A stretch of 64,000 nt of DNA, from the NCBI RefSeq assembly GCF_000018885.1, contig NC_010168.1, positions 2,914,001-2,978,000 of the forward strand, given 5' to 3'. The DNA is from Renibacterium salmoninarum ATCC 33209 (GTDB lineage: Bacteria > Actinomycetota > Actinomycetes > Actinomycetales > Micrococcaceae). The translations under genes were made by a program, and so were the position numbers. Positions 55,068-64,000 of the stretch are shown here, one piece after another (positions within the stretch are counted from its first letter, which is position 1; the number at the start of each line of letters is the position of its first letter). Under the pieces are notes generated by a model, which did no database searches, had not been told where the DNA came from, and saw only the letters and a program-made list of their open reading frames with translations.

Positions 55068-58000
55068 GACACGGCGCGCTGCGCACCTCTTTCCGCTTGA
55101 TTGACGGTCAAGTAATGCAGCAAGTGGCTTCGCCCGCGGCGGTCACGGTTCAGTTTGAACACTGCAGCCTCACAGCGATCGATTCTGCAACAGAAACAGC
55201 TCCAGAGGTGGCAGACTTTGCCGCCCGAGTGTTTGCTATTGACCAAGCGCCCTTGCTACGCGTGCAACTTGCTGACTGTGCCAATGATCAGCAGCTATTG
55301 ACGATTGCCACTCATCACATCGTCGCTGATGGCTGGTCGCTAGGCGTTCTGGTTCGCGACTTGGGCACCCTTTATGACGCCGCCAAATCTGGCCGGCCCG
55401 CTGTTTTCCCGGCGACGATTGATTACCAAGAACATCAACTTGATCAAGCGGTCTTGAGCGAAACGAATTCCGAAAGTTCTAGCGCTTATTGGCTAAATCA
55501 ATTTTCCGACGTTCCGCAAGCTTTGGCACTCTCTGCGACCACGGTTGACCGCACAAAATTTGCCGGATCTTACGCAAATTATTCCTTGGCTGAACCGTTA
55601 TGGGCGCAGTTGAAAGACTTCACGAAGACCAATAAGACCACCGTGTTTGTGACGGTAATGAGTGCCTTTACGGCAGTATTCAGTCGGTTTAGTGAAAATG
55701 GCGATTTAGTCCTGGGCACCTCGGTGGCTGGGCGTAATACCGAGCTTGTGGAAAATCTGGTCGGCATGCTGGTCCGCACGGTTCCGTTGCGGTTGAATGC
55801 GGCAGCGGGTATCGGCTTCGAACAGCTGGTAAAGGACGTGCGAACAACCTTCCATAACGCGCTTCGTCACGCCAATTACCCCTATGAAGAACTCGTTTCT
55901 GAGTTACAAACACGAGGAATGAAAGGTCGTTCTGACCTCTTCGATGTACTGGTCGAGTTCCAACAATTCGGCGGAGATTCGGCCGGCCCGCTGGAAGGAT
56001 TGGCGAATAACGGGCTCGTTGTGACGCCGGTAGAACTGACGTTGAAGACGAGCGTCTTCCCGCTGAACATCATGTTGGCGGAGGAAGAAAACACGCTCGG
56101 CGCTGCCATTCGCTTCGACACTGAACAGTTTGGTCTAGCTGCCTGGACCAACTGTGGCAGAGCTTCGAAACCCTGTTGGACTTTGTGCTCAACAACGCAC
56201 AAGAGCCGCTTAAACTCGCACCGCTGCTATCGGTAACGGAATCGCACCGAGTCCAGAACCTTGGCTACCACGAAGTGCCGTTCGACCAAGAACATCAAAT
56301 TCATACTCGAATCGAACAAATAGCGGTACAGCAGCCAGACAGAATTGCTTACCGCTCGGCCGACGATCCAGGGCAGCGACGCACGTGCCGCGAGCTCAAT
56401 GAGCGAGCCAACCGGCTAGCGCATTACTTAGTGGCCGAGCTCAAGGTGGCTCCCGGTGACGTCGTCGCACTAGGCATGGATCGGTCAATACTCACCGTGG
56501 AATGCATCATCGCGCTGTGGAAGTGTGGCGTCGCGTATATGCCAATCGATCCGAAATACCCTTCGGCATTCCTTCGTTCAATTCTTGAGAGCGCCAAAAT
56601 TCGGGTAGTGCTCCTGGACCCCCGCCAAGTTCCGGATTCGCTCCGATCCGAGATTCCGACAGAATGCGTTGCCGTGGACGTTGACGAGTTCACCGGAGAC
56701 GACTTTGGCAACGAAAATCTGAGCCTACCCATTTCGGTGCGCGGAATTGCCTACGTCATTTAAACCTCAGGCTCCACCGGTAAGCCAAAGGGTGTGATGG
56801 TGGAGCAGCTAGGAATGCTCAACCACCTATATGCGAAGATTCGCGACCTTGGTCTGAATTCCGAAAGCGTTATTGTTCAAAATGCCTCAAACAGCTTTGA
56901 TATCTCTTTGTAGCAAATGTTTGCCGCACCGTTCATGGCCGGCCGAACCGTGATTGCCTCGCAACAGCTGCAGCTCGATCCAGTTCAGTTTGGCCAGCGC
57001 ATTGACGCCGAAGGAGTCACCGTACTCCAAGTAGTTCCTTCCTATCTTGACGCGATGCTCGACGCTTGGGAGCACCATCAAGCAGAACCCAGCTTGGAGC
57101 TTCTGAAGTATCTGAGCGTCACCGGGGAGGCTTGCCTGCCCAAACAAGTAAACCGATGGCTAACGCTCCGGCCCCAGGTCCTGGTAGTAAACGCTTACGG
57201 ACCAACCTAAGCGTCCGACGACGTGACTCACCACATCATGACCGCGAAAGTCACTACCGAAGATGTTCCGCTTGGTAAGCCGATCCCCAACACCTTGATT
57301 TATGTGCTCGATGAGCACCTCCGCCCGGTACCGCAAGGGGCAGCGGGTGAAATCTATGTTTCCGGAATCTGCGTCAGCCGAGGCTACCTCAACGCACCCG
57401 AGCAGACCGCGAAAGTCTTTGGCACTGACCCGTTTGACCCGTCACGATCCATGTACCGCACCGGGGACAACGGATTCTGGGACAACGAAGGACTACTGCA
57501 CTACCTGGGACGGACGGACAGTCAGGTCAAGGTCCGGGGCTTCCGGGTAAGCCTTGCCGAAATCGAGCGCGTCGTTGACGAGGCGCCCGGAGTGAAGCGG
57601 GCCGCCGTCGTACTTAAACAGCTCAACGACGGTGACAAACAGCTGTTCGCCTACCTTGTCCTCCATGCCGGCGGCAGCGTAGAGGCTTGCCGGCAACATG
57701 TTCAAGAGCAGCTGCCACACCACATGGTTCCCAGCGAATTCATGGTCTTAGAACAGCTACCACTGACTTCCAACGGCAAAATTGATCGTAAGTCGTTGAC
57801 CAGCCTGGCAGCTCCGGAACAAATCACCTCGGTAGTGCAGCCCAGCACTGAAACGGAAATTGCGCTCGCGGCAATCTGGCGTGAAGTATTGGGCCGCGAA
57901 TTGATCGGTGCCGAGGATCAGTTCTTTGAAATCGGCGGCAATTCCCTGCGTGCTATCCAGGTTCTAGCATTGATTCACCGCCGGATGGAGGTTGAAGTTC

Positions 58001-59442
58001 GGCTGGAGCAATTGTTTTCAAACCCAACGGTGGCCGAGTTGGCAAAAATGTTAGATAATGCCAGCAACTCCGTGCTGGAGACCTCAATTAGTTCGATCGG
58101 CGGAGCGGGCAGCTACCCCGTGGCCGCTACCCAGCGACTGCTCCTAAACATCGAACGAGAGTATGCCAGTCAGCAGCTTTCTGCGTTCAATCGCAATGAT
58201 CTTTTTGAGATTACCGGCCCCTTCGATCCGACTCTGCTGCAGCGCGCATTTTTGCTAGCTACCGAGCGCCACGAAGTGCTCAGAACGACCTTCGATATCC
58301 GCGCAGAGCGCCAGCGAATCCATCAGCCTGGCGAGATCACACCTGAATTTGTTCGGCATGACGTGAGCGGTAATTTTAGCCAGGAAGCGCTAGATAAACT
58401 CATCGAAGCCCGGCTCAAGGTTCCGTTTGAGGTTGAATCGCAATCACTCGTTCGTGCAGATCTATTCCAGACCGGAGCAACGCAGTTCAGCTTGCTGACG
58501 TCGATGCATCAACTGATTTCTGATGCTACTTCAGCGATGGTGCTGCACCACGATATTCAGGAAATATATGGTGCGCTGGTTGAGGATCGTCCCGCGGCAC
58601 TCAGTGAGCTCAGTTTCCAGTTCAAAGACGTCTCGGCATGGGGTGAATCCCGCCGCACCGCGGAGCAGCTCAGCAGCGACCAAAACTTTTGGCGAGAGGC
58701 AATCCGGGATGCTTCTTCCATGGTGCCGGTGGCTACAGATTCTACGCGACCGATGCAGGCAGCCCTGACGGGAAGACGCCTCGAACTTGCAGTTCCAGCC
58801 GAGCTCACCGGAAATTTTGCCGCTCTAGCCCAAGCGCATAAGGTCACCAAATTTGTGGTTGGCCAAGTTGCCATTGGCCTTCTGCTTCAGGAACAGACCT
58901 CGCGCTCTGAGATCACCATGGGCACTTACTCCCGAGGCCGGGATAGCGTAGATATGGATGAGCAGATCGGCTTCTACATTAAGACCATTCCACTAACGTT
59001 CCGCACCTCGCCAGACCAGAGCATTGCTGAAGTATTACAAAGCAGCCAACAGCAACTAATCGATGCGCTGGCCCACCAGGAATACCCCTACGGCGAGATC
59101 ATGAAGGACGTTGGCTGGCACCGAGGAATTGACCGCAGTCCGCTCTTCGACGTGATGGTTGCCTTCGATCACGTGGACTCAGTGGAACTAACCACGCAAA
59201 GCGGCGGAGCAACGTTCACGGTGCAAAATCTGCCTCGACGCTCGAAGGAAGCTGACCTGCAATTTGTCTTCCTCAAAAACTCGGAAAAGTTGGACTTGGG
59301 TTTGACCTACAACACTGAGATCTTCAGCCAAGATCGCGCCAAAAGTTTCCTCAATCGACTTCTGGAAATCCTTGAAGCGATGTCGCAAAATCGGCCAGTA
59401 TCTGAACTAAACCACCTGACAGAAAGCACCCCTCATGTCTAA
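55068..59442 (+). pseudogene. Nonribosomal peptide synthetase C-A-T-C, truncated with multiple stops
   Basis: About 1,450 codons. C domain 1 starts at its C2 motif (HGALRTSFRLI) because the IS removed the front; its active site is THHIVADGWS. A one-base deletion near 56143 changes frame. The A domain has the leader LNERANRLAHYLV. It carries three in-frame stops: TAA at 56761-56763 before [11 protein letters not shown] (core A3), TAG at 56911-56913 in FDISL-x-QMFAAPF (A4 region), and TAA at 57208-57210 in AYGPT-x-ASDDVTHH (A5). Later motifs are normal (RTGD, YLGRTDSQVKVRGFR, NGKIDRKSL). The T domain has FFEIGGNSLRAIQVL. C domain 2 has MHQLISDATS in place of HHxxxDG. There is no thioesterase. 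No product can be assigned. Confidence 0.9.
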
Positions 59443-60193
59443 GCAACCTCTTGCTCTTCTCGATGCAGAAAGACAAGCTCTGCAGACTAGTACAGAAGCC
59501 GACCCGTTGACTCGGGAATTCTCTGCCGACGGCTCCGAGTGCCGCATCGTCTTCACCGCATGCGCACCGGAGGCCGTTGAAGAAACAATTGCGGCAGAAA
59601 AGCAACGCGCGCAAAAAGCCGGGTACACCTTGGAGTGGAAGGTTTACGGTCATGACTCGTTACCAAAGCTGCCGGAGCTACTGACTCAGGCTGGGTTTGA
59701 GCCTGATGACCGTGAGACCGTCTTAGCGCTGTCAGTGGATCAAGCCATGCTGCCAGCCGACGAAGCTCTAGATATTCGCCAAGTCACTGATGCGCAGGGC
59801 TTCAATGATTACGAGGAAATCGCGCACCCATTAGGACGCCGGAACGCAGCGCAGGAACGGCAAAGACTTGCCGCGGAAAGGGAATCTCATCCGGGTGAGA
59901 TTAGCATTCATATTGCCTATGTTGATGGTGTTCCACGGGCTTGCGGACGGCTCTATCTTCGAGCAGGCGGTCATGTTGCCGAGCTCGCGGGCGGCCGGAC
60001 GCATCCTGACTTCCGACGCAAGGGGTTGTTCACCGCCCTGGTGGCGAGCAGGGTCCTTGAAGCGAGCGACCAAGGACGTGAACTGGTGCTTGTCGATGCT
60101 TTACCCACCTCAGAACCGATACTTACCCGACTTGGCTTCGAGCCGATCACGTGGACAATGCCTTTTGTCTTTGAACCAGACGAGAACGCCTAG
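59435..60193 (+). CDS. GNAT-family N-acetyltransferase
   Basis: 252 aa. The ATG lies inside the last codons of the NRPS (8-base overlap), so it was translationally coupled to it. The GNAT core is in the second half: IHIAYVDGVPRACGRLYLR, then motif A AELAGGRTHPDFRRKGLFTALVAS (in two parts, acetyl-CoA pyrophosphate loop RRKGLF) and LVLVDALPTSEPILTRLGFEP. The gene is intact although the NRPS is broken. It may have modified the peptide or given self-protection (inference). Confidence 0.85.
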   Translation: MSKQPLALLDAERQALQTSTEADPLTREFSADGSECRIVFTACAPEAVEETIAAEKQRAQKAGYTLEWKVYGHDSLPKLPELLTQAGFEPDDRETVLALSVDQAMLPADEALDIRQVTDAQGFNDYEEIAHPLGRRNAAQERQRLAAERESHPGEISIHIAYVDGVPRACGRLYLRAGGHVAELAGGRTHPDFRRKGLFTALVASRVLEASDQGRELVLVDALPTSEPILTRLGFEPITWTMPFVFEPDENA

Positions 60194-60212
60194 CAACTGG
60201 AGGGATTCAACG

Positions 60213-60615
60213 ATGCCAACGCAACAAGATTACAGACGGCACAACCGGTCCAGACCATGGCCAGACTTCCGTCATCTTGGCTTACTACCGACTTGTCGAT
60301 TCGGGCGACCTCAGCCTGCTTGAGCTTTTTCATCCGGAGGCCGAATACAAAAGGCCGGGATATCCGGTCTTCAAAGGTCAGCAAAGCCTCAAAGATTTCT
60401 ACGCGAACGATCGCATCATCGCGGCTGGGAAACACGAAATTGAGCGCATGTTTAGCCAGGATAAATTCATCGCGGTAGAAGGTACGCTTCGAGGTTCGCT
60501 GAAATCCGGTGAAACCGTAATGGTGAAATTCAGTGATTTCTTTGATCTAGAGCAGCAGCCCAATGGTTATCTGATCCGCTCACGCAGAACCTACTTCGAT
60601 GACGTCAAAGTCTAG
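60213..60615 (+). pseudogene. SnoaL/NTF2-like small protein, frameshifted near the start
   Basis: ATG 60213 has GGAGGG seven bases upstream but after MPTQ the frame is lost. The next frame carries KITDGTTGPDHGQTSVILAYY and the typical NTF2-like cone fold: LSLLELFHPEAEYKRPGYPV, GQQSLKDFYANDRIIAAG, FIAVEGTLRGSLKSGE and VKFSDFFDLE, to the stop at 60615. One surplus base in CAACAAG near 60224-60230 explains the break. A restart at the TTG 60277 could still give a nearly full domain. Relatives are often polyketide or peptide tailoring enzymes or ester hydrolases. Confidence 0.75.
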
Positions 60616-60627
60616 GCAAAAAGGCAG

Positions 60628-62103
60628 TTAGAAGCTGGCTTTGACCGCTGCGGGCGCTTTGCTGAATTTCAACTCTGGCGTATCAAATTTTGCTTTGCGC
60701 AAAGCGGCACGGTCCGAGAGATAGCTCATTCGTACTTCCCACGGCCTGGTGGATCCCTGCCGCGGGAAGTTCTGTGCACTGCGTTGCATGTAGCCAGCGC
60801 CGAAATCGAGCATCGGTTTGAGCGCCATGGTTGGGTCGGTAACTTCCGGTTTCACCATGTCATAGCCGTGCGCATCCATGTACTTGAGTAGCCGGAGCGT
60901 GAATTGCGCGGTGATATCTACTTTCAACGTCCAAGAAGAATTGATGTAGCCGAAAGTGAAGGCAAAGTTCGGCACGCCGCTAGCCAAGGTGTCTCGGTAG
61001 ACCACAACCTTCGACATATCAATTGGCTCACCATCAACCGTGGCCTTGATGTTGCTCAAGGCAGACATATTCAGCCCGGTGGCAGAAACGACAATATCTG
61101 CTTCAAGCTCCTTGCCGGAAGCTAAGCGAATCCCGGTGGGCGTGAAGGTTTCAATGGTGTCTGTCTCCACCGAGGCGGATCCCGAGCGGATCGCGGTGAA
61201 GAGATCGCCGTCGGGCACTAAACATAGCCGCTGGTCCCAGGGATTGTATTTTGGCCCAAAGTGCTTTTCGACGTCGAAGCCGGCCGGGAGCTGTTTCTCC
61301 ACCCTGCGGATCAAGCCGGACCGGACCACCTTGGGCATTGCCTTGCTGGCCTTGAAAATCGCTACTTGTTTGAGCACGTTTTTCCACTTGACTAAGGGAT
61401 ACGTGACTGAAAGCGGCAGCACCTTACGCAAGGCGCGGTCCACCGGGTCTTGTTTAGGTTGCGCCGCAATGTAGCTAGGCGAGCGCTGCAACATGGTCAC
61501 GTGGCCTGCGGTGGCCGCCATCGTTGGCACCAGCGTTACCGCGGTTGCGCCGCTACCAATCACTAGAACCCGTTTTCCGGCGTAGTCCAAGTCCTCGGGC
61601 CAATGTTGCGGGTGGATGAATCTGCCCTGGTAGTCCTGGAGGCCGGGGAACTCCGGTTGGTACCCGGCTTCGTGGTTGTAGTAGCCGGTGTTCATCATGA
61701 GGAAGTTGCAGCTGATCTGTTCCGTAGCGCCGGTGTCTAGCCGCTCAAAGTCCACGGTCCAGGAGGCGGGTTCCGATGACCAGGAGGCAGCGGTGACCCG
61801 GTGCCGGTAGCGGAGGTGTTTGTCAACGCCATATTCTTCAGCCGTCTCACGCAGATAACTCAAGATCGCCGGGCCATCAGCGATCGAATCTTCAGATTTC
61901 CACGGTTTAAAGCCGAAGGTCTGCATATCTGAATCGGAGCGGATTCCTGGGTAACGAAAGAGGTCCCAGGTACCGCCGCTGACCTCGCGCGCTTCCAAGA
62001 TGGCATAACTGCGGTCAGGTAACGTTCTGCGGAGATGGCAGGCGGCGCCGATCCCGGAAATTCCTGCGCCCACGATCAAAACGTCCACATGGTCCGTAGC
62101 CAT
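60628..62103 (-). CDS. Flavin-containing monooxygenase (Baeyer-Villiger/FMO type)
   Basis: 491 aa from ATG 62103 (MATDHVDVL), with GAGGT upstream; a longer form from 62169 is less likely. The FAD site is VLIVGAGISGIGAACHLRR. The BVMO/FMO-like FxGxxxHxxxWP is FQGRFIHPQHWPEDL-like (YQGRFIHPQHWP), and the NADPH site is VLVIGSGATAVTLVP. The SATGLN and FGYINSSWTLKVD segments match EthA-like enzymes, which oxidise ketones or sulfur compounds. A palindrome (62138-62151) in its promoter region suggests TetR-type control, as for EthA/EthR. Confidence 0.9.
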   Translation of the reverse strand: MATDHVDVLIVGAGISGIGAACHLRRTLPDRSYAILEAREVSGGTWDLFRYPGIRSDSDMQTFGFKPWKSEDSIADGPAILSYLRETAEEYGVDKHLRYRHRVTAASWSSEPASWTVDFERLDTGATEQISCNFLMMNTGYYNHEAGYQPEFPGLQDYQGRFIHPQHWPEDLDYAGKRVLVIGSGATAVTLVPTMAATAGHVTMLQRSPSYIAAQPKQDPVDRALRKVLPLSVTYPLVKWKNVLKQVAIFKASKAMPKVVRSGLIRRVEKQLPAGFDVEKHFGPKYNPWDQRLCLVPDGDLFTAIRSGSASVETDTIETFTPTGIRLASGKELEADIVVSATGLNMSALSNIKATVDGEPIDMSKVVVYRDTLASGVPNFAFTFGYINSSWTLKVDITAQFTLRLLKYMDAHGYDMVKPEVTDPTMALKPMLDFGAGYMQRSAQNFPRQGSTRPWEVRMSYLSDRAALRKAKFDTPELKFSKAPAAVKASF

Positions 62104-62137
62104 GAACACCTCACATGTGTTCGGTAAACCGGAAATA

Positions 62138-62151
62138 TTACTCGTGAGTAA
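62138..62151. promoter_or_regulatory. Operator-like palindrome before the monooxygenase
   Basis: TTACTCGTGAGTAA is a 6-bp dyad around GT, 35 bases upstream of the monooxygenase start. Size and position are those of a TetR/AcrR-type operator. No regulator gene adjoins it in the window. Confidence 0.45.
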
Positions 62152-62195
62152 CAAAGATACACATCGCATACCTTTGTTTCAATGGGCGCTTCACC

Positions 62196-62768
62196 CTAGG
62201 GTGTTTTGGCTCGAAACAAGCCGCGCCAGAATCCTGGCGATTTCTTCGGCTGCTCAGCCGACGACGGCATAGCCCGCCCCGAGCGGCGAGCTCGCCAACG
62301 CTGGATTTCCTGGTCCACATCGCGCAATTTGGTCACCACCGGCGGGCCACCAAGCAACTGCCTTCGAGCTTCAACGACTCGAGCATTGAACTCTTCCAGG
62401 GCATCCCGCACCGCACGCTCGGCACTAAGTTTGTCCAAAACGCCGTCGAGCTCGGCGTCTTCTTTGCGGAGCATAATTGCGGGCGGGCCAATGCCGGTAA
62501 GATTTTCGCGCTGGATGAGGCCCTGAACCCACCAATCTGGGTCCAAAGTGGTGCCCAAATTCGACAGCGGCTTGCCCGCATAAGCGAGGTTGTCGAAATC
62601 TCCACGCGCAACAGCTAGGTCTACTGCGGCATCTGCCCGAGCGGCAACGTCGTCAGGCCGGAAGGGCGGGATCTCAATTTCAGGCTCAGCGGCTGCTTCT
62701 TGCGCCTCCTGGTATCTGGCCGCTCGAGTGGCCGGGTTATCGAACTCGTCAAGTTCCTTCTTGGGCAT
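62196..62768 (-). CDS. DUF1992 (DnaJ-C28-like) domain protein
   Basis: 190 aa from ATG 62768 (MPKKELDEF). The DUF1992 core AAVDLAVARGDFDNLAYAGKPL followed by DPDWWVQGLIQRENLTGIGPPAI and ARVVEARRQLLGG is clear. The C-terminus is basic (RWRARRSGRAMP, FWRGLFRAKTP). It is widespread in bacteria with no established activity. Confidence 0.88.
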   Translation of the reverse strand: MPKKELDEFDNPATRAARYQEAQEAAAEPEIEIPPFRPDDVAARADAAVDLAVARGDFDNLAYAGKPLSNLGTTLDPDWWVQGLIQRENLTGIGPPAIMLRKEDAELDGVLDKLSAERAVRDALEEFNARVVEARRQLLGGPPVVTKLRDVDQEIQRWRARRSGRAMPSSAEQPKKSPGFWRGLFRAKTP

Positions 62769-62846
62769 CGTCACCACTCGTTCCACGCCGTCGTCGAGGG
62801 TTCCAGTCTAGCGAAGCCTGCCAGGCGGTGCTGGTCAGGAAGCAGA

Positions 62847-62880
62847 AAACCCGGCCCAGACTTTCGTCTGGACCGGGTTT
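62847..62880 (-). terminator. Terminator after tRNA-Ser
   Basis: AAACCCGGCCCAGAC, loop TTTC, GTCTGGACCGGGTTT: a 15-bp stem with one mismatch, eight bases downstream of the leftward tRNA. Confidence 0.8.
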
Positions 62881-62887
62881 CATACTG

Positions 62888-62972
62888 CGGAGGATGGGGG
62901 ATTTGAACCCCCGAGGGCGTTAACCCAACACGCGTTCCAGGCGTGCGCCATAGGCCGCTAGGCGAATCCTCC
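62888..62972 (-). tRNA. tRNA-Ser (anticodon GGA)
   Basis: 85-nt leftward tRNA with the long variable arm of class II. The acceptor GGAGGAT pairs with ATCCTCC, the anticodon loop CTGGAAC holds GGA, and the T arm is GGGGGTTCAAATCCCCC. The discriminator is G. Confidence 0.95.
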
Positions 62973-63054
62973 TTGATTGCAATTCACTTGCCAGTTAGTG
63001 CCAGGCCAGAGAAGAGCAGACTCCAGAATACCCGAAGCTGAGGGTGCCACGAAA

Positions 63055-64000
63055 TCACACCCGTTTTGCCAACAAAATAATCAAATAAACCCCGCCAATA
63101 AGCCCGGTCACCACACCCACCGGCACCACTAACGCACCAAAGGCCCACTGCGAAAGCAGGTCGGCCGCACACAACAACAACGCGCCCATCAGGGCAGAAA
63201 GCCCGATCGGCACCGCTGCTGACTTGGCCATCGGTCGCACCAATTGCGGAGCCGCCAAGGCAATAAAGGAAATCGGACCAGCGGCAGCAACAGCCGCGGC
63301 AGTCAGGCCCACGCCAAATATCAGCGTCAGCACACGCGTTCCCTCCACTCGCACGCCCAGCTGGCGAGCGGCGTCGTCGCCCATTTCCAGCAGCGAGAGC
63401 CGCCGCCCCAAGCCAGCTAGAAACGGGAACAGCACAAATAGGCACAGCACTGTCATGCCCGCTTGCCCCCACGAACGGCCAACCAATGAGCCGGAGAGCC
63501 AGATGTTTGCCGACGCAGCCTGATCAATGCCGCCCCTGGTCAAGAGATAGGAGTTCAACGCGGCAAGCAAAGCGCCAACGCCAATCCCGGTCAGAATCAG
63601 CCGGTAGCCTCCGCTCACGCCACCGCGACGGGAAATGCCATAGACCACCATCGAGGCGATCAGGCCACCGCCAATGGCCGCCAAAGCAACTTCAAACGGA
63701 CCACCGCCAAACAAGATGATCTGCGCAACTGCACCAGTGGCCGCGCCAGTGCTGAAACCAATAATGTCCGGTGAACCCAGCACATTGCGGGAAACGCTTT
63801 GAAAAACTGCACCGGCAGCACCCAAGCTCGCACCCACCGCGAGTGCAGTTACCAGACGCGGCATCCGCACGGACATAATGACCAGTTCATTGCGGCCAGT
63901 CCCCCGACCCAGTAATACATCGACGATTTGGCCCGGTGGAATGTTGATTGAGCCAAAACCCAGTAGCGCAACGCTCACGACGACGACCGCCAAGAAAAGC
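63055..64000 (-). CDS. Iron-siderophore ABC transporter permease, FecCD family (partial)
   Basis: The visible 315 residues contain about eight to nine of ten membrane helices; the N-terminus is beyond the right edge. Family signatures are PRLVTALAVGASLGAAGAVF near the start, NVLGSPDIIGFSTGAA, the coupling-helix region GVRVEGTRVLTLIFGVGLTA and the C-terminal AADLLSQWAFGALVVPVGVVTGLIGG (in parts). It imports ferric siderophore with a binding protein and ATPase expected just outside the window. It looks intact. Confidence 0.92.
   Translation of the reverse strand, partial: LFLAVVVVSVALLGFGSINIPPGQIVDVLLGRGTGRNELVIMSVRMPRLVTALAVGASLGAAGAVFQSVSRNVLGSPDIIGFSTGAATGAVAQIILFGGGPFEVALAAIGGGLIASMVVYGISRRGGVSGGYRLILTGIGVGALLAALNSYLLTRGGIDQAASANIWLSGSLVGRSWGQAGMTVLCLFVLFPFLAGLGRRLSLLEMGDDAARQLGVRVEGTRVLTLIFGVGLTAAAVAAAGPISFIALAAPQLVRPMAKSAAVPIGLSALMGALLLCAADLLSQWAFGALVVPVGVVTGLIGGVYLIILLAKRV

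Noticed and set aside
55068..63993. A single siderophore locus joining NRPS, GNAT and the FecCD permease
   Set aside because: DUF1992, tRNA-Ser and a monooxygenase with its own promoter intervene, and the permease operon continues beyond the window, so the link is not supported.

Overview
The window looks like chromosome from a high-GC Gram-positive actinobacterium of the Micrococcaceae. The gene set fits this: FecCD permease, MptB-type mannosyltransferase, DUF1992, 484-residue GAPDH, trHbO globin, a map gene, and a 6PGDH/cysK-cysE neighbourhood as in Arthrobacter. The base composition is only moderately GC-rich, many genes are broken, and two near-identical IS3-family elements are present. 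Together these point to a genome-decayed relative, most probably Renibacterium salmoninarum, the salmonid pathogen. The species call is inference from pattern memory, not a database match.

Layout. 1-8 kb: trigger factor (tig, cut by the left edge), tRNA-Pro, tRNA-Gly, a Nei-type glycosylase, a sortase-anchored SdrD-B-repeat surface protein with a palindromic operator candidate, rpiB, a membrane protein and an aspartate-dehydrogenase-like gene, all leftward apart from tRNA-Gly. 6.8-9.3 kb: pepN, rightward. 9.4-16.2 kb: a six-gene accessory cluster, mostly joined by 4-base stop/start overlaps (adenylate-forming enzyme, ATP-grasp, acyltransferase-like, KAS III, P450, epimerase), with two genes frameshifted. 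16-34 kb: housekeeping and conserved genes (OsmC, MscS, trHbO, thioesterases, EttA, map, AlkD-like, two GT-C mannosyltransferases, orn, def), interleaved with pseudogenes (SDR, MFS, a second ssb, HNH nuclease) and two tRNAs. 35-46 kb: a flippase behind a gene remnant, rnpB, GAPDH, OYE, YaaA, Nif3, MsrA, cysK-cysE. 46-50 kb: gnd, a divergent spacer holding two promoter-plus-hairpin small-RNA candidates with C5 loops, a broken PAP2 gene, a DUF4190/MmpS-like protein and tRNA-Val. 50.4-55.1 kb: two inverted 1346-bp IS copies around an AT-rich segment with two secreted proteins and a degraded beta-propeller gene. The left IS cuts a Sir2 gene and the right IS cuts an NRPS gene. 55-64 kb: NRPS pseudogene, GNAT, NTF2-like pseudogene, flavin monooxygenase, DUF1992, tRNA-Ser and a siderophore ABC permease that runs off the right edge.

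Theme. Core metabolism is intact, while accessory functions (secondary metabolism, export, surface and mobile functions) are decaying. About a dozen genes carry single-base frameshifts, in-frame TAA/TAG codons or IS truncations. The most unusual signals are the paired C5-loop RNA candidates upstream of gnd, the six-gene biosynthetic cluster, and the IS-bounded AT-rich island with a possible pore-forming-toxin-like secreted protein.
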